From the NCBI GenBank assembly GCA_905479985.1, contig CAJQOM010000026.1:1-58392 (forward strand): a DNA stretch of 58,392 bases, in the 5' to 3' direction. The position numbers were made by a program, and so were the translations under genes. This document shows positions 35,304 to 44,192 of this stretch, piece by piece (position 1 is the first letter of the stretch; every line of letters begins with the position of its first letter). The DNA is from an uncultured Gammaproteobacteria bacterium. Lineage in GTDB: Bacteria; Pseudomonadota; Gammaproteobacteria; Nitrosococcales; Methylophagaceae. Below the pieces are notes generated by a model that made no database searches, was not told where the DNA came from, and saw only the letters and a list, made by a program, of their open reading frames with translations.

Positions 35304-35337
35304 TAGTGCTATTTTTATCGTTTAAGAATGCATAATA

Positions 35338-35547
35338 ATGGAAAAAGACGATCTGCAACAATTAGAGCAGCAAATAGATGACTTGCTTCGGGTCAGTCGC
35401 CGTACGCGTGAAGAAAATATGTTGTTGAAGTCGCAACAGTCGGCTTGGGTGACTGAGCGCGCGAAATTAGTAGAGCGCACGGAGCTTGCTCGTAGCAGAA
35501 TTGACAAAATGGTTGAACGCTTAAAAGAGTTGGATAACGAATTATGA
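35338..35547 (+). CDS. ZapB-like coiled-coil protein (TIGR02449 type)
   Basis: 69-residue protein that is one long predicted coiled coil (DDLQQLEQQIDDLLRVSRRT, then leucine/charged heptads to the end). Small proteins of this type stand just before zapA in pseudomonads and relatives. Its stop overlaps the zapA start by 4 bases, strongly suggesting a joint role at the division ring. The ribosome site is weak. Confidence 0.82.
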   Translation: MEKDDLQQLEQQIDDLLRVSRRTREENMLLKSQQSAWVTERAKLVERTELARSRIDKMVERLKELDNEL

Positions 35548-35849
35548 GTTCACCTGTCGTGGTCAATATTCTTGGCAAGGAATATCAAATTGCTTGCCCG
35601 GAAGAAGAGAAACCTGCGCTGATTTCATCGGCGCAGCTGTTGCATGACAGCATGGAAAAGATTCGAAGCAGCGGTAAAGTCGTTGGTTTGGATCGTATTG
35701 CCGTGATGGCAGCATTGAATATTGCGCATGAATTGATCGGATTGCAGGGCCAAGAGGGCGATAGTGACCCTGAGGCAGTAGAGAAACTTTTGTCGATGAA
35801 AGATAAAGTTAGCGCTTTTTTACAAGAAGAACGGCAGCTAGATCTCTAA
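35544..35849 (+). CDS. zapA: Cell division protein ZapA
   Basis: FtsZ-ring stabiliser of 101 residues. N-terminal beta part has VNILGKEYQIACPEEEKPAL; then AQLLHDSMEKIRSSGKVVGLDRIAVMAALNIAHELI leads to a C-terminal helix used for dimer/tetramer coiled coil. Length and position before 6S RNA are typical. Confidence 0.95.
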   Translation: MSSPVVVNILGKEYQIACPEEEKPALISSAQLLHDSMEKIRSSGKVVGLDRIAVMAALNIAHELIGLQGQEGDSDPEAVEKLLSMKDKVSAFLQEERQLDL

Positions 35850-35857
35850 AATAATCA

Positions 35858-35885
35858 TTTTCATTGTTTGAAATCAGCGTATGAT
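35858..35885 (+). promoter_or_regulatory. Possible promoter of ssrS
   Basis: TATGAT (35880-35885) matches a -10 box 8 bases before the predicted 5' end of 6S RNA; a weak -35 TTTTCA (35858-35863) is at 16 bases. Confidence 0.4.
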
Positions 35886-35893
35886 CTTTAACT

Positions 35894-36066
35894 AGTTCTG
35901 CGGTGTTCGATAGCGACAAGTGTGTCTTGAGCCGATAAGCAATTGCTTCGGAGACTGACATTGAAATGGCGTGCAGGCCCGCAAGTCGGGAAGCCCAAGT
36001 TTCAATCGAGGTATCCACTTGAACCTACATGGTTCGAGAACCCGTTCGTACCGGCACTGTGGGACT
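35894..36066 (+). ncRNA. ssrS: 6S RNA
   Basis: Regulator that mimics an open promoter and sequesters sigma-70 RNA polymerase in stationary phase. The ends pair over 12 consecutive positions, G-U pairs included: 35894-35905 (AGTTCTGCGGTG) with 36055-36066 (CACTGTGGGACT). Conserved 6S pieces are TGTTCG near the 5' end, CTTGAGCCGATA, and CACTTGAACC with a complementary GGTTCGAG. T-rich sequence follows the 3' end. Position right after zapA is the same as in E. coli and Pseudomonas. Length is about 173 nt. The 300-base region around it has no protein gene; open frames there are chance. In E. coli the next gene is ygfA; here it is a LolA-like gene. Confidence 0.92.
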
Positions 36067-36165
36067 TTTTATTTCTTTATCGCCTACCCAGCTATTCGTT
36101 GCGTTTCCCCTTCAAGGTGTTGTCTGTTCTAATGACTTAACATGTCGCATGATTTAGGGAAAATG

Positions 36166-36927
36166 ATGTTTAAGCACCTCCTTTTTTGTTTCAGTTTATT
36201 ATCGCTTTTTATTGTGCCGTCTGTGCAAGCAGAGTCAGACTCCGAGCGCGTTAAAATGCTGTTGAACGAAGTTGATGATTTATGGCGAGGTCAATCTTCT
36301 TATGCTGTGACATCGATGCATGTCAAAACAGCCCATTACGAACGCACGATGAAAATGGAAGGCTGGTCGAAAGGCAAAGAGAAGACCTTATTTCGCATCA
36401 TGCAACCGCTGCGTGAGAAAGGGACTGCGACGCTGAAGTCCGATAATCATATCTATACCTATCTGCCCAAGACAGATCGCACGATTAAGTTGACCAGCGG
36501 CATGATGATGGGCTCTTGGATGGGCAGCCATTTAACCAATGATGATTTGGTGAAAGAAGCGCGGTTGGAAGAGGACTATACCGCTGAGATTAGTTTCGAA
36601 GGCGAGCGTGACGGTCAAAATATTATCGAATTTTCGTTGATTCCAAGGCTTGATGCTGCTGTCGTGTGGGGTAAATTGGTATTGATTATTTTAGAAGACA
36701 GTCATATCCCCGTGATTGAATATTACTATGATGAAGACATGGTGTTGGCGCGGACCATCGAGTTCAGCGATATTCAATTATTAGGGGGGCGAGAACGTCC
36801 GGCAGTCTTGACGGTTGTTCCTGCCGATAAGCCGGACGAATATACCCGGTTTGTTTATGAAGAACTGTCTTTAAATGTGGCCTTAAAAGACAGCCTTTTT
36901 TCATTGTCTAGTTTGAAAAAACGCTGA
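36166..36927 (+). CDS. LolA-like outer-membrane lipoprotein-sorting family protein (second copy)
   Basis: Periplasmic protein of about 253 residues with signal MFKHLLFCFSLLSLFIVPSVQA. AGGGA (36156-36160) five bases before the ATG at 36166 favours this start over ATGs at 36163 and 36142. Family pieces are TMKMEGWSKGKEKTLFRIMQ, IYTYLPKTDRTIKLTSGMMM, GSWMGSHLTNDDLVKEARLE and VIEYYYDEDMVLARTIEFSD. It heads a tight operon with two FtsX permeases, an ATPase and a barrel, so it likely carries cargo between the ABC complex and the outer membrane (inference). Confidence 0.86.
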   Translation: MFKHLLFCFSLLSLFIVPSVQAESDSERVKMLLNEVDDLWRGQSSYAVTSMHVKTAHYERTMKMEGWSKGKEKTLFRIMQPLREKGTATLKSDNHIYTYLPKTDRTIKLTSGMMMGSWMGSHLTNDDLVKEARLEEDYTAEISFEGERDGQNIIEFSLIPRLDAAVVWGKLVLIILEDSHIPVIEYYYDEDMVLARTIEFSDIQLLGGRERPAVLTVVPADKPDEYTRFVYEELSLNVALKDSLFSLSSLKKR

Positions 36928-36949
36928 TTGTCTAATTGAACATGCTGTC

Positions 36950-38173
36950 ATGAATATATTTACACTGGCCTCACGCAATGTTTATCGCAACCGTCATCGT
37001 AGTATGGTGACGACGCTAGCGATGGCATTCGCTTGTACGATGATGATTGTGTTTTCGGCTTTGATGGATGGCTTTGCGATTGGCAGTGAACGCAATGTGG
37101 TATCAATGAATACTGGCGATATTCAAATTCACTTGCCTGGCTATCGTGATGACCCCGATATTTACAGTTTGATCGACAATGCTGACAGTTTAGTTGCACA
37201 ATTTAGGGCTGATGCATTTTATGCCACTGAGCGTTTATTTGCTTTTGGTTTGATGGCCAGTGACCAAAGTTCATCCGGCGTGCAATTGCGCGGCGTTGAT
37301 TTGGATTATGAACCGACCGTGACCGATATTGACCAACATATTATGACCGGAGAGTGGTTAAGTGCAGATGACCAACATGGCGTGGTGATTGGTAAAAAGC
37401 TCTCAAAGTTATTAGATGTGGGTTTAGGTGACGAATTGATCTTTGTTGGCCAAACTGCTGATGGCTATATGGCGAATGATAGTTTCCAGATTAAGGGCAT
37501 TTTAAAGTCGGTATCCGCGACCATTGATAATGCCGGTGTGTTTATGAGTAATGGCATGTTACGTGAGTTGATTACTTTGCCAACCGGTGCCCATGAATTG
37601 GTGCTGATGCGAACAGATCGTACCGGTGACTTGACGTTGAGAACCGAGCAGTTAAAAACGGCATTGGGTGATGATTTAGACGTGATGAATTGGCAACAAC
37701 TGATGCCGGTTATTAATCGCTTTCTAGAAACGGCCCATATTCAAACGTTGATTATGATGATCTTCACTTATATTGCCGTGGCGTCAGTGGTGTTGAATGC
37801 GATGTTAATGAGCGTATTTGAGCGAATTCATGAGTTTGGCATTATGAAAGCGATAGGTGTTAAACCTAAGCAGTTAATCATATTGATTTATGCTGAAATG
37901 TTTATTCAGACTCTACTAGCGGTGTTGATAGCGTTGCTGGCGGGCAGTGGCTTATCTTGGTATTTACAAGAAAATGGGCTTGATATGTCATCGATGGCTG
38001 ACGAGATTTCTTTCGCGGGCCTTGCCTTTGATCCGGTTTGGCATGCTGCATTGACGCCGAATGCGCTGTTGATGCCGACCTTGTTCTTATTTGTGATTGC
38101 GGCGATTGCGGTGATTTATCCTGCGATTAAAGTGGCTGTTATTCAGCCTGTTGATGCGATTCATCACCAATAG
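36950..38173 (+). CDS. FtsX/LolCE-type ABC permease (first)
   Basis: 407-residue MacB/FtsX-family permease: N-terminal TM (about 20-42), periplasmic domain (about 45-265), then three TMs (about 268-295, 315-340, 372-395). NRHRSMVTTLAMAFACTMMI and SVFERIHEFGIMKAIGVKPKQL are family signatures, the latter coupling to the ATPase. Two bases separate it from the next permease; the two form a heterodimer. Substrate not known. Confidence 0.9.
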   Translation: MNIFTLASRNVYRNRHRSMVTTLAMAFACTMMIVFSALMDGFAIGSERNVVSMNTGDIQIHLPGYRDDPDIYSLIDNADSLVAQFRADAFYATERLFAFGLMASDQSSSGVQLRGVDLDYEPTVTDIDQHIMTGEWLSADDQHGVVIGKKLSKLLDVGLGDELIFVGQTADGYMANDSFQIKGILKSVSATIDNAGVFMSNGMLRELITLPTGAHELVLMRTDRTGDLTLRTEQLKTALGDDLDVMNWQQLMPVINRFLETAHIQTLIMMIFTYIAVASVVLNAMLMSVFERIHEFGIMKAIGVKPKQLIILIYAEMFIQTLLAVLIALLAGSGLSWYLQENGLDMSSMADEISFAGLAFDPVWHAALTPNALLMPTLFLFVIAAIAVIYPAIKVAVIQPVDAIHHQ

Positions 38174-38175
38174 CC

Positions 38176-39414
38176 ATGAAACTTAATACACTAGCATGGC
38201 GAAACTTGTGGCGGCATAAACGGCGAACTTTAATTACCGCATCCTCGATTGCTTTTGGTGTGCTATTAGCGGTGACATTTACCGGCGCGGGAGATTATTT
38301 TTATACTCGCATGATTGATGCCGGTGCCAATATGGGCATGGGTCATATTACGATTGCCGCACCGGACTATAACCGCGCGCCAAGTAGTCAGAAACGTATT
38401 CAGGATGCGGATAAGCTACAAGCGATGATGACAGACTTGCCCGAAGTAAAGTCCGTGGTTGGTCGACTTCAAGGCCAAGCGATGTTTGCCAGTGCGAGGA
38501 AAAGTATTGGTGGGACGTTTATTGCCATTGATCCGGCACAAGAAGACGCCAATAATAATTTGTTCATCCAAGCCTTGTCAGAAGGCGAGATGCTGACATC
38601 AACCGCCGGTAAAGGCATTGTGATGGGGGTGGATTTAGCCCGTAAATTACAGCTGACTTTAGGTAAGAAAGTGGTGTATACCACCACAGATGTGAATGGC
38701 GATATTGTCAGTGCGATTGCCCGGGTGAGCGGCTTGTTTCGAACCGGGGTGTCAGAGGTTGATGGCGGCATGGCATTGTTGCCGATGCAGAGCGTACAAA
38801 AGGTTTTGGGCTATAAGGCTGATGAAGTGAGTTTTATTGCCGTGAGTTTACGTGATCAACGGGCTAGTCATGCCGTACGCGATAGCCTGCAAAGCCAGCC
38901 TGAATTCCAACATGTCGACGTACTCAATTGGCAGCAAACCCAGCCGGACTTGGCGGGGATGATTGCTGTTGATAAGGGTGCTAATCGGATTAGTCAGTTA
39001 TTGATTGCTTTGCTCATTGCTGCCGGTATCTTGAATACCATGTTGATGAGTGTATTAGAGCGAATGCGAGAGTTTGGCGTGATGATGGCCTTGGGCATGT
39101 CGCCACGACATTTGTTTAGTTTAGTGATGTTGGAATCTTTCTGGCTGGCGGTGATTGGTTTGATAATAGGCGTGATCATCACGATTCCATGGTATCTCTA
39201 TATGGCCGAAACAGGGCTTGATCTCACGTCGGCTTATGGCGATGATTTTAGTTTTGGCGGTGTCTTGTTAGATACCGTGTTTAAAATTCGTTTATTTAAA
39301 GAAAGTATTATTGGCATTTTGGTTGGGCTATTCAGTCTGGCCTTATTATCAGGCGCTTATCCTGCATGGCGAGCGGGTCGTATTCCACCGGTTGAGAGTT
39401 TAAAAGCATTATGA
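38176..39414 (+). CDS. FtsX/LolCE-type ABC permease (second)
   Basis: 412 residues, the same plan as its neighbour, with LAWRNLWRHKRRTLITASSI at the start and SVLERMREFGVMMALGMSPR before the last helices. The C-terminus ends YPAWRAGRIPPVESLKAL, the usual MacB-type tail. It overlaps the ATPase by 4 bases. Divergent from the first copy, consistent with a LolC/LolE-like pair. Confidence 0.9.
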   Translation: MKLNTLAWRNLWRHKRRTLITASSIAFGVLLAVTFTGAGDYFYTRMIDAGANMGMGHITIAAPDYNRAPSSQKRIQDADKLQAMMTDLPEVKSVVGRLQGQAMFASARKSIGGTFIAIDPAQEDANNNLFIQALSEGEMLTSTAGKGIVMGVDLARKLQLTLGKKVVYTTTDVNGDIVSAIARVSGLFRTGVSEVDGGMALLPMQSVQKVLGYKADEVSFIAVSLRDQRASHAVRDSLQSQPEFQHVDVLNWQQTQPDLAGMIAVDKGANRISQLLIALLIAAGILNTMLMSVLERMREFGVMMALGMSPRHLFSLVMLESFWLAVIGLIIGVIITIPWYLYMAETGLDLTSAYGDDFSFGGVLLDTVFKIRLFKESIIGILVGLFSLALLSGAYPAWRAGRIPPVESLKAL

Positions 39415-40103
39415 ATCCCATTGTCGAATTGCGAGACTTACACAAACACTATCAGCAAGGTGAGTTGGAAGTGAAAGCCGTTGACAATGTGTCGCTTGCG
39501 ATTGAAAAAGGTGACTTTGCCGCGTTATGTGGGCCATCTGGTTCGGGCAAAACCAGTATTCTTAATTTGATTGGCGGTTTAGATTCGGTCACCTCTGGCA
39601 AAGTGATATTGGAAGGCACGGACTTATCAGCATTAAAGAATGGTGAGTTGGCTGAAATACGTAAAAACAGAATTGGTTTTGTCTTCCAAGCTTATAATTT
39701 AATTCCCGTGATGACGGCGTACGAAAATGCGGCGTTTGTATTAGATTTACAGGGTGTTGACCCCGCTGTGAGCCGAGCACAGGTGATGAAAACTTTGGCT
39801 GATGTGGGATTGACCGGTTTAGAAGATAGACGGCCAGATCAGATGTCGGGCGGACAACAACAACGGGTGGCGATTGCGCGTGCCATTGTGACGCAACCGG
39901 CGATTGTCTTAGCGGATGAACCAACAGCCAATGTGGATTCTAAAACGGCAGAATCGTTATTGGATTTAATGGAAACATTGAATCGTGAGCAGGGCGTGAC
40001 CTTTCTGTTTTCTACCCATGATCAGCATGTGATGGATCGCGCAAAGCGGATTATCCATATTCTGGATGGTCAGGTTGAATCGGATGAACTTAAAGCAGTA
40101 TGA
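39411..40103 (+). CDS. LolD/MacB-type ABC ATPase
   Basis: 230-residue ATPase with Walker A GPSGSGKT (41-48), Q-loop in GFVFQAYNLIPVMTAYEN, signature MSGGQQQRVAIA, Walker B VLADEPTANVDS and switch His in FSTHDQHVM. Pairs with the two FtsX permeases. Four-base overlaps on both sides show tight coupling. Confidence 0.93.
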   Translation: MNPIVELRDLHKHYQQGELEVKAVDNVSLAIEKGDFAALCGPSGSGKTSILNLIGGLDSVTSGKVILEGTDLSALKNGELAEIRKNRIGFVFQAYNLIPVMTAYENAAFVLDLQGVDPAVSRAQVMKTLADVGLTGLEDRRPDQMSGGQQQRVAIARAIVTQPAIVLADEPTANVDSKTAESLLDLMETLNREQGVTFLFSTHDQHVMDRAKRIIHILDGQVESDELKAV

Positions 40104-41344
40104 ACGTAACTTTACTATGGCACCTTTTCTGTCGGTTTTTAATTTTAGTCACACTTTGCTCTGCCCCCATTACGTCGTATGCTTTTTATCAATGGCAGGG
40201 TGACGGAACAGAAATAGAATTACGTGGCTTTGCTCGCGGGATTGGATTGGCTGCCAATAACCCAAATGATGACGTGCTATTTGAAGATGATGAGATCATC
40301 GGCGGTGGTGTATTCGGTCGTTTAATGTTGGATATTGAATGGTCAAAACTCAGTGCAGAAATGCATGTGGTGCAAAGTGTTTTGGGCGATGAGTTACGAA
40401 CCGGGGGTAGCCGATTTGCATCGTTAATTGATGTTGAGCGAAGCGATGGTCTGCATTGGCGTTATGGCAATGGTAAGGCTGACTTGGTGATTGATCGCTT
40501 AAATGTCCAATATGAAAGTGATAACTTTCGTTTAAAGCTAGGTAGACAGCCCATTAATTTGGCGACGACCTTTTATTTCACCCCGAATGATTTTTTCGCA
40601 CCGTTTGCTGCACAGGCTTTTTTTAGGACCTATAAACCGGGTGTTGACGCAGCGCGTTTAGATTGGCAATGGAGTAGTTACTCTCAGTTATCATTAATAA
40701 CAGTAATGGATTATGAATCTGATTTGGGTCAACCAACACGCTGGCGGACGTCGCCAGATTGGTCAGAAACGGCTTATCTAGCCCGTGCATCAACTTTGAC
40801 GGATAATTTCGAGTTTGGGTTAGTGGCTGCTAGCGTGTCAGGTGATGATGTTATTGGCTTTGATTTTCAGGGTGAAATATTTGATTGGTTTGGTCTGCGG
40901 GGTGAAGGGCACCTCCGTTTTGCTGATGAAGCCAAACTCGACCGAGATGCCCAGTTTTCCTTGGCAATCGATAAACGTTGGCAAAATACCCTAACATTGC
41001 GATTAGAGCACTTTTATCAACGCTCTGGTGCTAATGATAGTGATGACTATCAAATTACCCCTATAGCAGGTAACAACCGATTTTATCTAGCGAGAAACTA
41101 TACTGCACTGGGTGCGAGTTATGAATTTACGCCCTTATGGTTTGGGGATGCGGTTTATTTATTTAACCATCAGGATGCTTCCAAGTTATTAGCGTTATAT
41201 TCAACCTATTCTTTGTCGGATGAATCAGAGCTATCGGTTGGGATTAATATTCCGATGGGTAAGCAGCCAGAGTTTGGCAGGTTGAAAACTGAATTTGGTA
41301 GTTTTCCGCATTCTGTGACGATGGAGTATCGGGTTTATTTTTAG
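40100..41344 (+). CDS. Outer-membrane beta-barrel protein closing the ABC operon
   Basis: 414 residues with signal MNVTLLWHLFCRFLILVTLC...SYA and a beta-strand pattern ending TMEYRVYF, the terminal-Phe barrel signature. LKLGRQPINLATTFYFTPND is the kind of motif found in DUF1302-like barrels. It overlaps the ATPase gene by 4 bases. By position it probably acts with the ABC/LolA-like module. It is not clearly homologous to the barrel at 15811 by eye beyond that motif. Confidence 0.75.
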   Translation: MNVTLLWHLFCRFLILVTLCSAPITSYAFYQWQGDGTEIELRGFARGIGLAANNPNDDVLFEDDEIIGGGVFGRLMLDIEWSKLSAEMHVVQSVLGDELRTGGSRFASLIDVERSDGLHWRYGNGKADLVIDRLNVQYESDNFRLKLGRQPINLATTFYFTPNDFFAPFAAQAFFRTYKPGVDAARLDWQWSSYSQLSLITVMDYESDLGQPTRWRTSPDWSETAYLARASTLTDNFEFGLVAASVSGDDVIGFDFQGEIFDWFGLRGEGHLRFADEAKLDRDAQFSLAIDKRWQNTLTLRLEHFYQRSGANDSDDYQITPIAGNNRFYLARNYTALGASYEFTPLWFGDAVYLFNHQDASKLLALYSTYSLSDESELSVGINIPMGKQPEFGRLKTEFGSFPHSVTMEYRVYF

Positions 41345-41402
41345 GTTCTTTTATTAGAATCGTTTATGGATATATTAAGTAGTTTATTTATGGAGTGAAT
41401 GG

Positions 41403-42071
41403 ATGAAATTTTTAAGTAAAATATCGATGATAATGTTTGTCGTATTGTTATCGGCCTGTGCAAAGCATTTAACGAAAAATGAAGTTGAAAGTATTCAGCG
41501 GGTAGGAATTACTAATCACTTCCCAGAATATTTTACACATATGACAGCTGATATTGCTTTGCCGGGGGCTCGAGGTTTACGGCAAATTCATGATGTAGAA
41601 CTTAAAAAGTTTGTTGGTGCTGAATTGAGGAAGCAACTTCAGCAAAGAGGATTTTCTGTTGTGGAAGTTAAAAACATCCCTTTTCTTGATCCTCGGAAAC
41701 AACTTTTAGGGCATGTCTTTTCAATGGGAAAGGGGGAAAAGAAAGTTTCAATAGAAAATGTAGATCTTATTATCGAAATTATTCCTAGGGAGCGGCAAGG
41801 AATGATTAATTCGATGGGATATGGTTTTCATAAATCTGCTGTTTTTGGTCTTGAAGGAAGGCAGTATGCTTATACAGCATTAGATTTAAATTTTTTGGTA
41901 AATGCTGAAAACCGTTGTGGTAACTGTAAGAGTGACAATTCGATAGAGATATCAGGCATGAAGCTTAATTGGGAGGAACTGGATAAGTCTAAGCAAATAG
42001 CACTGATGGGTCTTTTGAAGCTAAATATTAGGACAGCAATACAAATTGCATTAGAAAAAAGTAATTTATAG
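41403..42071 (+). CDS. Unknown lipoprotein of A+T-rich island (1)
   Basis: 222 residues with lipobox LLSAC (signal MKFLSKISMIMFVVLLSAC). No family recognised. It has RELRKQLQQRGFSVVEVKN-like AELRKQLQQRGFSVVEVKNI, reminiscent of secreted ligand/DUF4136-type lipoproteins, and a CGNC pair near residue 175. Codon use and base content are clearly more A+T-rich than in neighbours. Spacing to the next genes is about 60-90 bases, not operon-tight. Confidence 0.75.
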   Translation: MKFLSKISMIMFVVLLSACAKHLTKNEVESIQRVGITNHFPEYFTHMTADIALPGARGLRQIHDVELKKFVGAELRKQLQQRGFSVVEVKNIPFLDPRKQLLGHVFSMGKGEKKVSIENVDLIIEIIPRERQGMINSMGYGFHKSAVFGLEGRQYAYTALDLNFLVNAENRCGNCKSDNSIEISGMKLNWEELDKSKQIALMGLLKLNIRTAIQIALEKSNL

Positions 42072-42161
42072 TTAGAAATATCAAGTATAAAGTTTTGGAT
42101 AAGAATTTGAATCAGCTTTTGTTGATTTGGTAATGGATTTAGTTATTTTAAGGAGTAAGAC

Positions 42162-42695
42162 TTGAAGAAAATAATCACTTTTTTATTTTTGATACCGTTG
42201 CTATCTTGCGTCAGCGTTCCAATTGAAGGTCTTTATACTGAAATAGAAACAGAAAACTGGGTGGTTGGTTTTGAAAAAGACTTCGGCAGTGGGAAGGGGT
42301 ATATAAGGGAGTTTGTTCCTAAGGGTGAGTCCATATTTGAATGGTCTAAACTAGTATCAATTGAGTTTCTTGAAGGAGATAGTAGAAGTCCAGGAGAGTA
42401 TATAAATACTTTCCGAATTCAGCGTAAAAACCAGTGTCCAGGTACGAGTTTTGAGATTATAAATAAAAGTCAGTACTTCGTTACTTATCTTTTCAACTTC
42501 CCAGAATGTATGGGAAATAGTACTCAATCCGAAATATCACGATTATATAAAGGTAATGATGGACTTCATAGGCTTTCGTATTCAGAAAAGTCTACTTTTT
42601 TGTCTGAGTCCGTTATTGCATTTTGGTTGTCTGAGTTCGACAGATCTTATATTACAAAGGGTTCGAATAAAAAAGCTATAGAGATAAGGAAATAG
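42162..42695 (+). CDS. Unknown lipoprotein-like protein of A+T-rich island (2)
   Basis: 177 residues starting at a TTG with AAGGAG 6 bases upstream. Signal KKIITFLFLIPLLSCVSVP contains a lipobox LLSC. The mature part has cysteines around NQCPGTSF and FNFPECMG that may form a disulphide, and a C-terminal ESVIAFWLSEFDRSYITKG. Not recognised. A+T-rich. Confidence 0.68.
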   Translation: MKKIITFLFLIPLLSCVSVPIEGLYTEIETENWVVGFEKDFGSGKGYIREFVPKGESIFEWSKLVSIEFLEGDSRSPGEYINTFRIQRKNQCPGTSFEIINKSQYFVTYLFNFPECMGNSTQSEISRLYKGNDGLHRLSYSEKSTFLSESVIAFWLSEFDRSYITKGSNKKAIEIRK

Positions 42696-42756
42696 AGTTT
42701 GTTAGGAAGATTACAACTTATAATGCATTATTAATTTCAAGGGACTTGGTATTTAG

Positions 42757-43305
42757 ATGAGACATTTTAGAAGCGTTAATATTGTATTTTTACTGTTATT
42801 TCTTGTTGGTTGTGCAGCGAATGTTAAAGAGGAAGTGCATAAGCCTTTTTTAGAGCCTAGGGATAGTACTGTTAATACAATATATCTGGACATTTCCCAT
42901 CCGAGACACGTCCCAAATAGTACAGATTTAGCGCAAATAATAGCTGAGTTAAAGCAACAAATTAGAAGAGAATATTTTGGTGTAGTGCAAGGTTCTAATA
43001 TAAGGCAGACTAAGCCTGAGGTAGGTACTGGTTTGTATATCTCGATAGAACATTACAAATATGTTTCTAGCGTTGAGCGTTTTATGATTGGTTTGTTAGC
43101 GGGTAAAGCTGAATTAAGGTTGATTGTAAAGCACGTTGACTTGGCTTCAGGCGAGCTTATTGGTGAGTCAGTTTTAGATACACGTTCTGAGAATATGGAA
43201 GGTATCTTTGGGGCTACGACTTCTCGACAATTAGAGGCCGTGACCCAGAAAATTGTTGCAGATGTCCAATCTAGCAATAGGAAAGTAGTTGAACCTGTTC
43301 AATAA
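42757..43305 (+). CDS. DUF4410-like lipoprotein of A+T-rich island (3)
   Basis: 182 residues with signal ending LFLVGCAAN (lipobox). GLLAGKAELRLIVKHVDLASGELIGE and GIFGATTSRQLEAV look like DUF4410 proteins, a family of unknown outer-membrane lipoproteins. Identification is by pattern and moderate. A+T-rich like its two neighbours. Confidence 0.72.
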   Translation: MRHFRSVNIVFLLLFLVGCAANVKEEVHKPFLEPRDSTVNTIYLDISHPRHVPNSTDLAQIIAELKQQIRREYFGVVQGSNIRQTKPEVGTGLYISIEHYKYVSSVERFMIGLLAGKAELRLIVKHVDLASGELIGESVLDTRSENMEGIFGATTSRQLEAVTQKIVADVQSSNRKVVEPVQ

Positions 43306-43350
43306 CGGGGGAGAACAAAATCATGGGATCTGTCAGTTTGCTCTTCCCCG
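43306..43350 (+). other. Long-loop hairpin after the lipoprotein island
   Basis: CGGGGGAGA (43306-43314) can pair with TCTTCCCCG (43342-43350), with 8 Watson-Crick pairs and one G-T in 9. The 27-base loop is large and no T run follows at once, though T-rich sequence comes about 25 bases on. It may be a barrier to transcription, or the edge of an inserted segment. Confidence 0.35.
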
Positions 43351-43408
43351 CAAGAATTGGATATTGGTTTTAATTTAAATTTAATGACTAAAGAGAGTGA
43401 CAGACACA

Positions 43409-43837
43409 ATGAGCATTTTTTGGCGTAACAGAGATAATTGGGTAAAGAGCGCACATAATACCAAGTGGTGTTTGATTGGTTGTGCGATTGGCGATTTTGG
43501 CACCATCGGCTATTTTCAATTTACTGAACATAGTCTTTCTGTGCTCACCGTTATGATGCTAGCCATGATAAATGGGCTAATCACCAGTATCGCGCTTGAA
43601 ACCGTCATTTTAGTTAAGGCTGATTTCAGTTTTAGTGATGCGCTTAAAACGGCCTTTGGTATGAGCTTTATATCCATGTTGGCGATGGAAATGGCAATGA
43701 ATTTGACGGATTATGCCTTGACGGGTGGCGCGATACTGACATGGTGGGTTATCCCCATTGCACTGTTGGCAGGTTTTTTAACGCCTTGGCCGTATAATTA
43801 TTGGCGATTACAAAGGCATGGGAAGTCATGCCATTAG
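43409..43837 (+). CDS. DUF4396 membrane protein
   Basis: 142 residues from the ATG at 43409 (MSIFWRNRDNWVKSAHNTKW), with about four helices. The family signature is visible near the end: LLAGFLTPWPYNYWRLQRHGKSCH; MAMNLTDY lies before it. A GTG at 43397 is an alternative start. DUF4396 proteins are of unknown function, sometimes beside copper or heavy-metal genes. Confidence 0.8.
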   Translation: MSIFWRNRDNWVKSAHNTKWCLIGCAIGDFGTIGYFQFTEHSLSVLTVMMLAMINGLITSIALETVILVKADFSFSDALKTAFGMSFISMLAMEMAMNLTDYALTGGAILTWWVIPIALLAGFLTPWPYNYWRLQRHGKSCH

Positions 43838-43874
43838 TCAGTGTTTTGTTCTATTACCAGCTGATGGAAACTGA

Positions 43875-44072
43875 ATGGCTTTATTAAACGAACAAACGAT
43901 TAGCTGTCCTTACTGTGGTGAGTCGATTGACGTACTCATTGATTCTGAAGATGTTGATCAACAATATATTGAAGATTGCCAAGTCTGCTGTCGACCGATT
44001 ACATTTATTATTACTACTGACTTTAGTGGCGATTTGTCAGTCGCAGTTCATGCTGAAAATGAGACGTTTTAA
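43875..44072 (+). CDS. CPXCG-motif cysteine-rich small protein
   Basis: 65 residues with CPYCG (11-15) and CQVCC (35-39), spacing right for one zinc site, and the acidic centre DSEDVDQQYIEDC typical of the CPXCG small-protein family. Function unknown. Confidence 0.88.
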   Translation: MALLNEQTISCPYCGESIDVLIDSEDVDQQYIEDCQVCCRPITFIITTDFSGDLSVAVHAENETF

Positions 44073-44192
44073 GCGGTATTATTTCACTATCCGCTAGGGT
44101 GAATCGGGTAAGATATATGGAATATCACTACATTGAGATTTATCCTGAGAGTGGGTGACTCTACTTTAGTTATTTAATTTCCGGGGACGGTT

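Noticed and set aside
35930-35938. GCCGATAA resembling the -10 box of sigma-28 promoters
   Set aside because: It is a conserved part of 6S RNA, and no TAAA box stands 15 bases before it.
35943-36140. Open frames overlapping the zapA downstream region
   Set aside because: They lie inside the 6S RNA gene, whose structure and position are clear.
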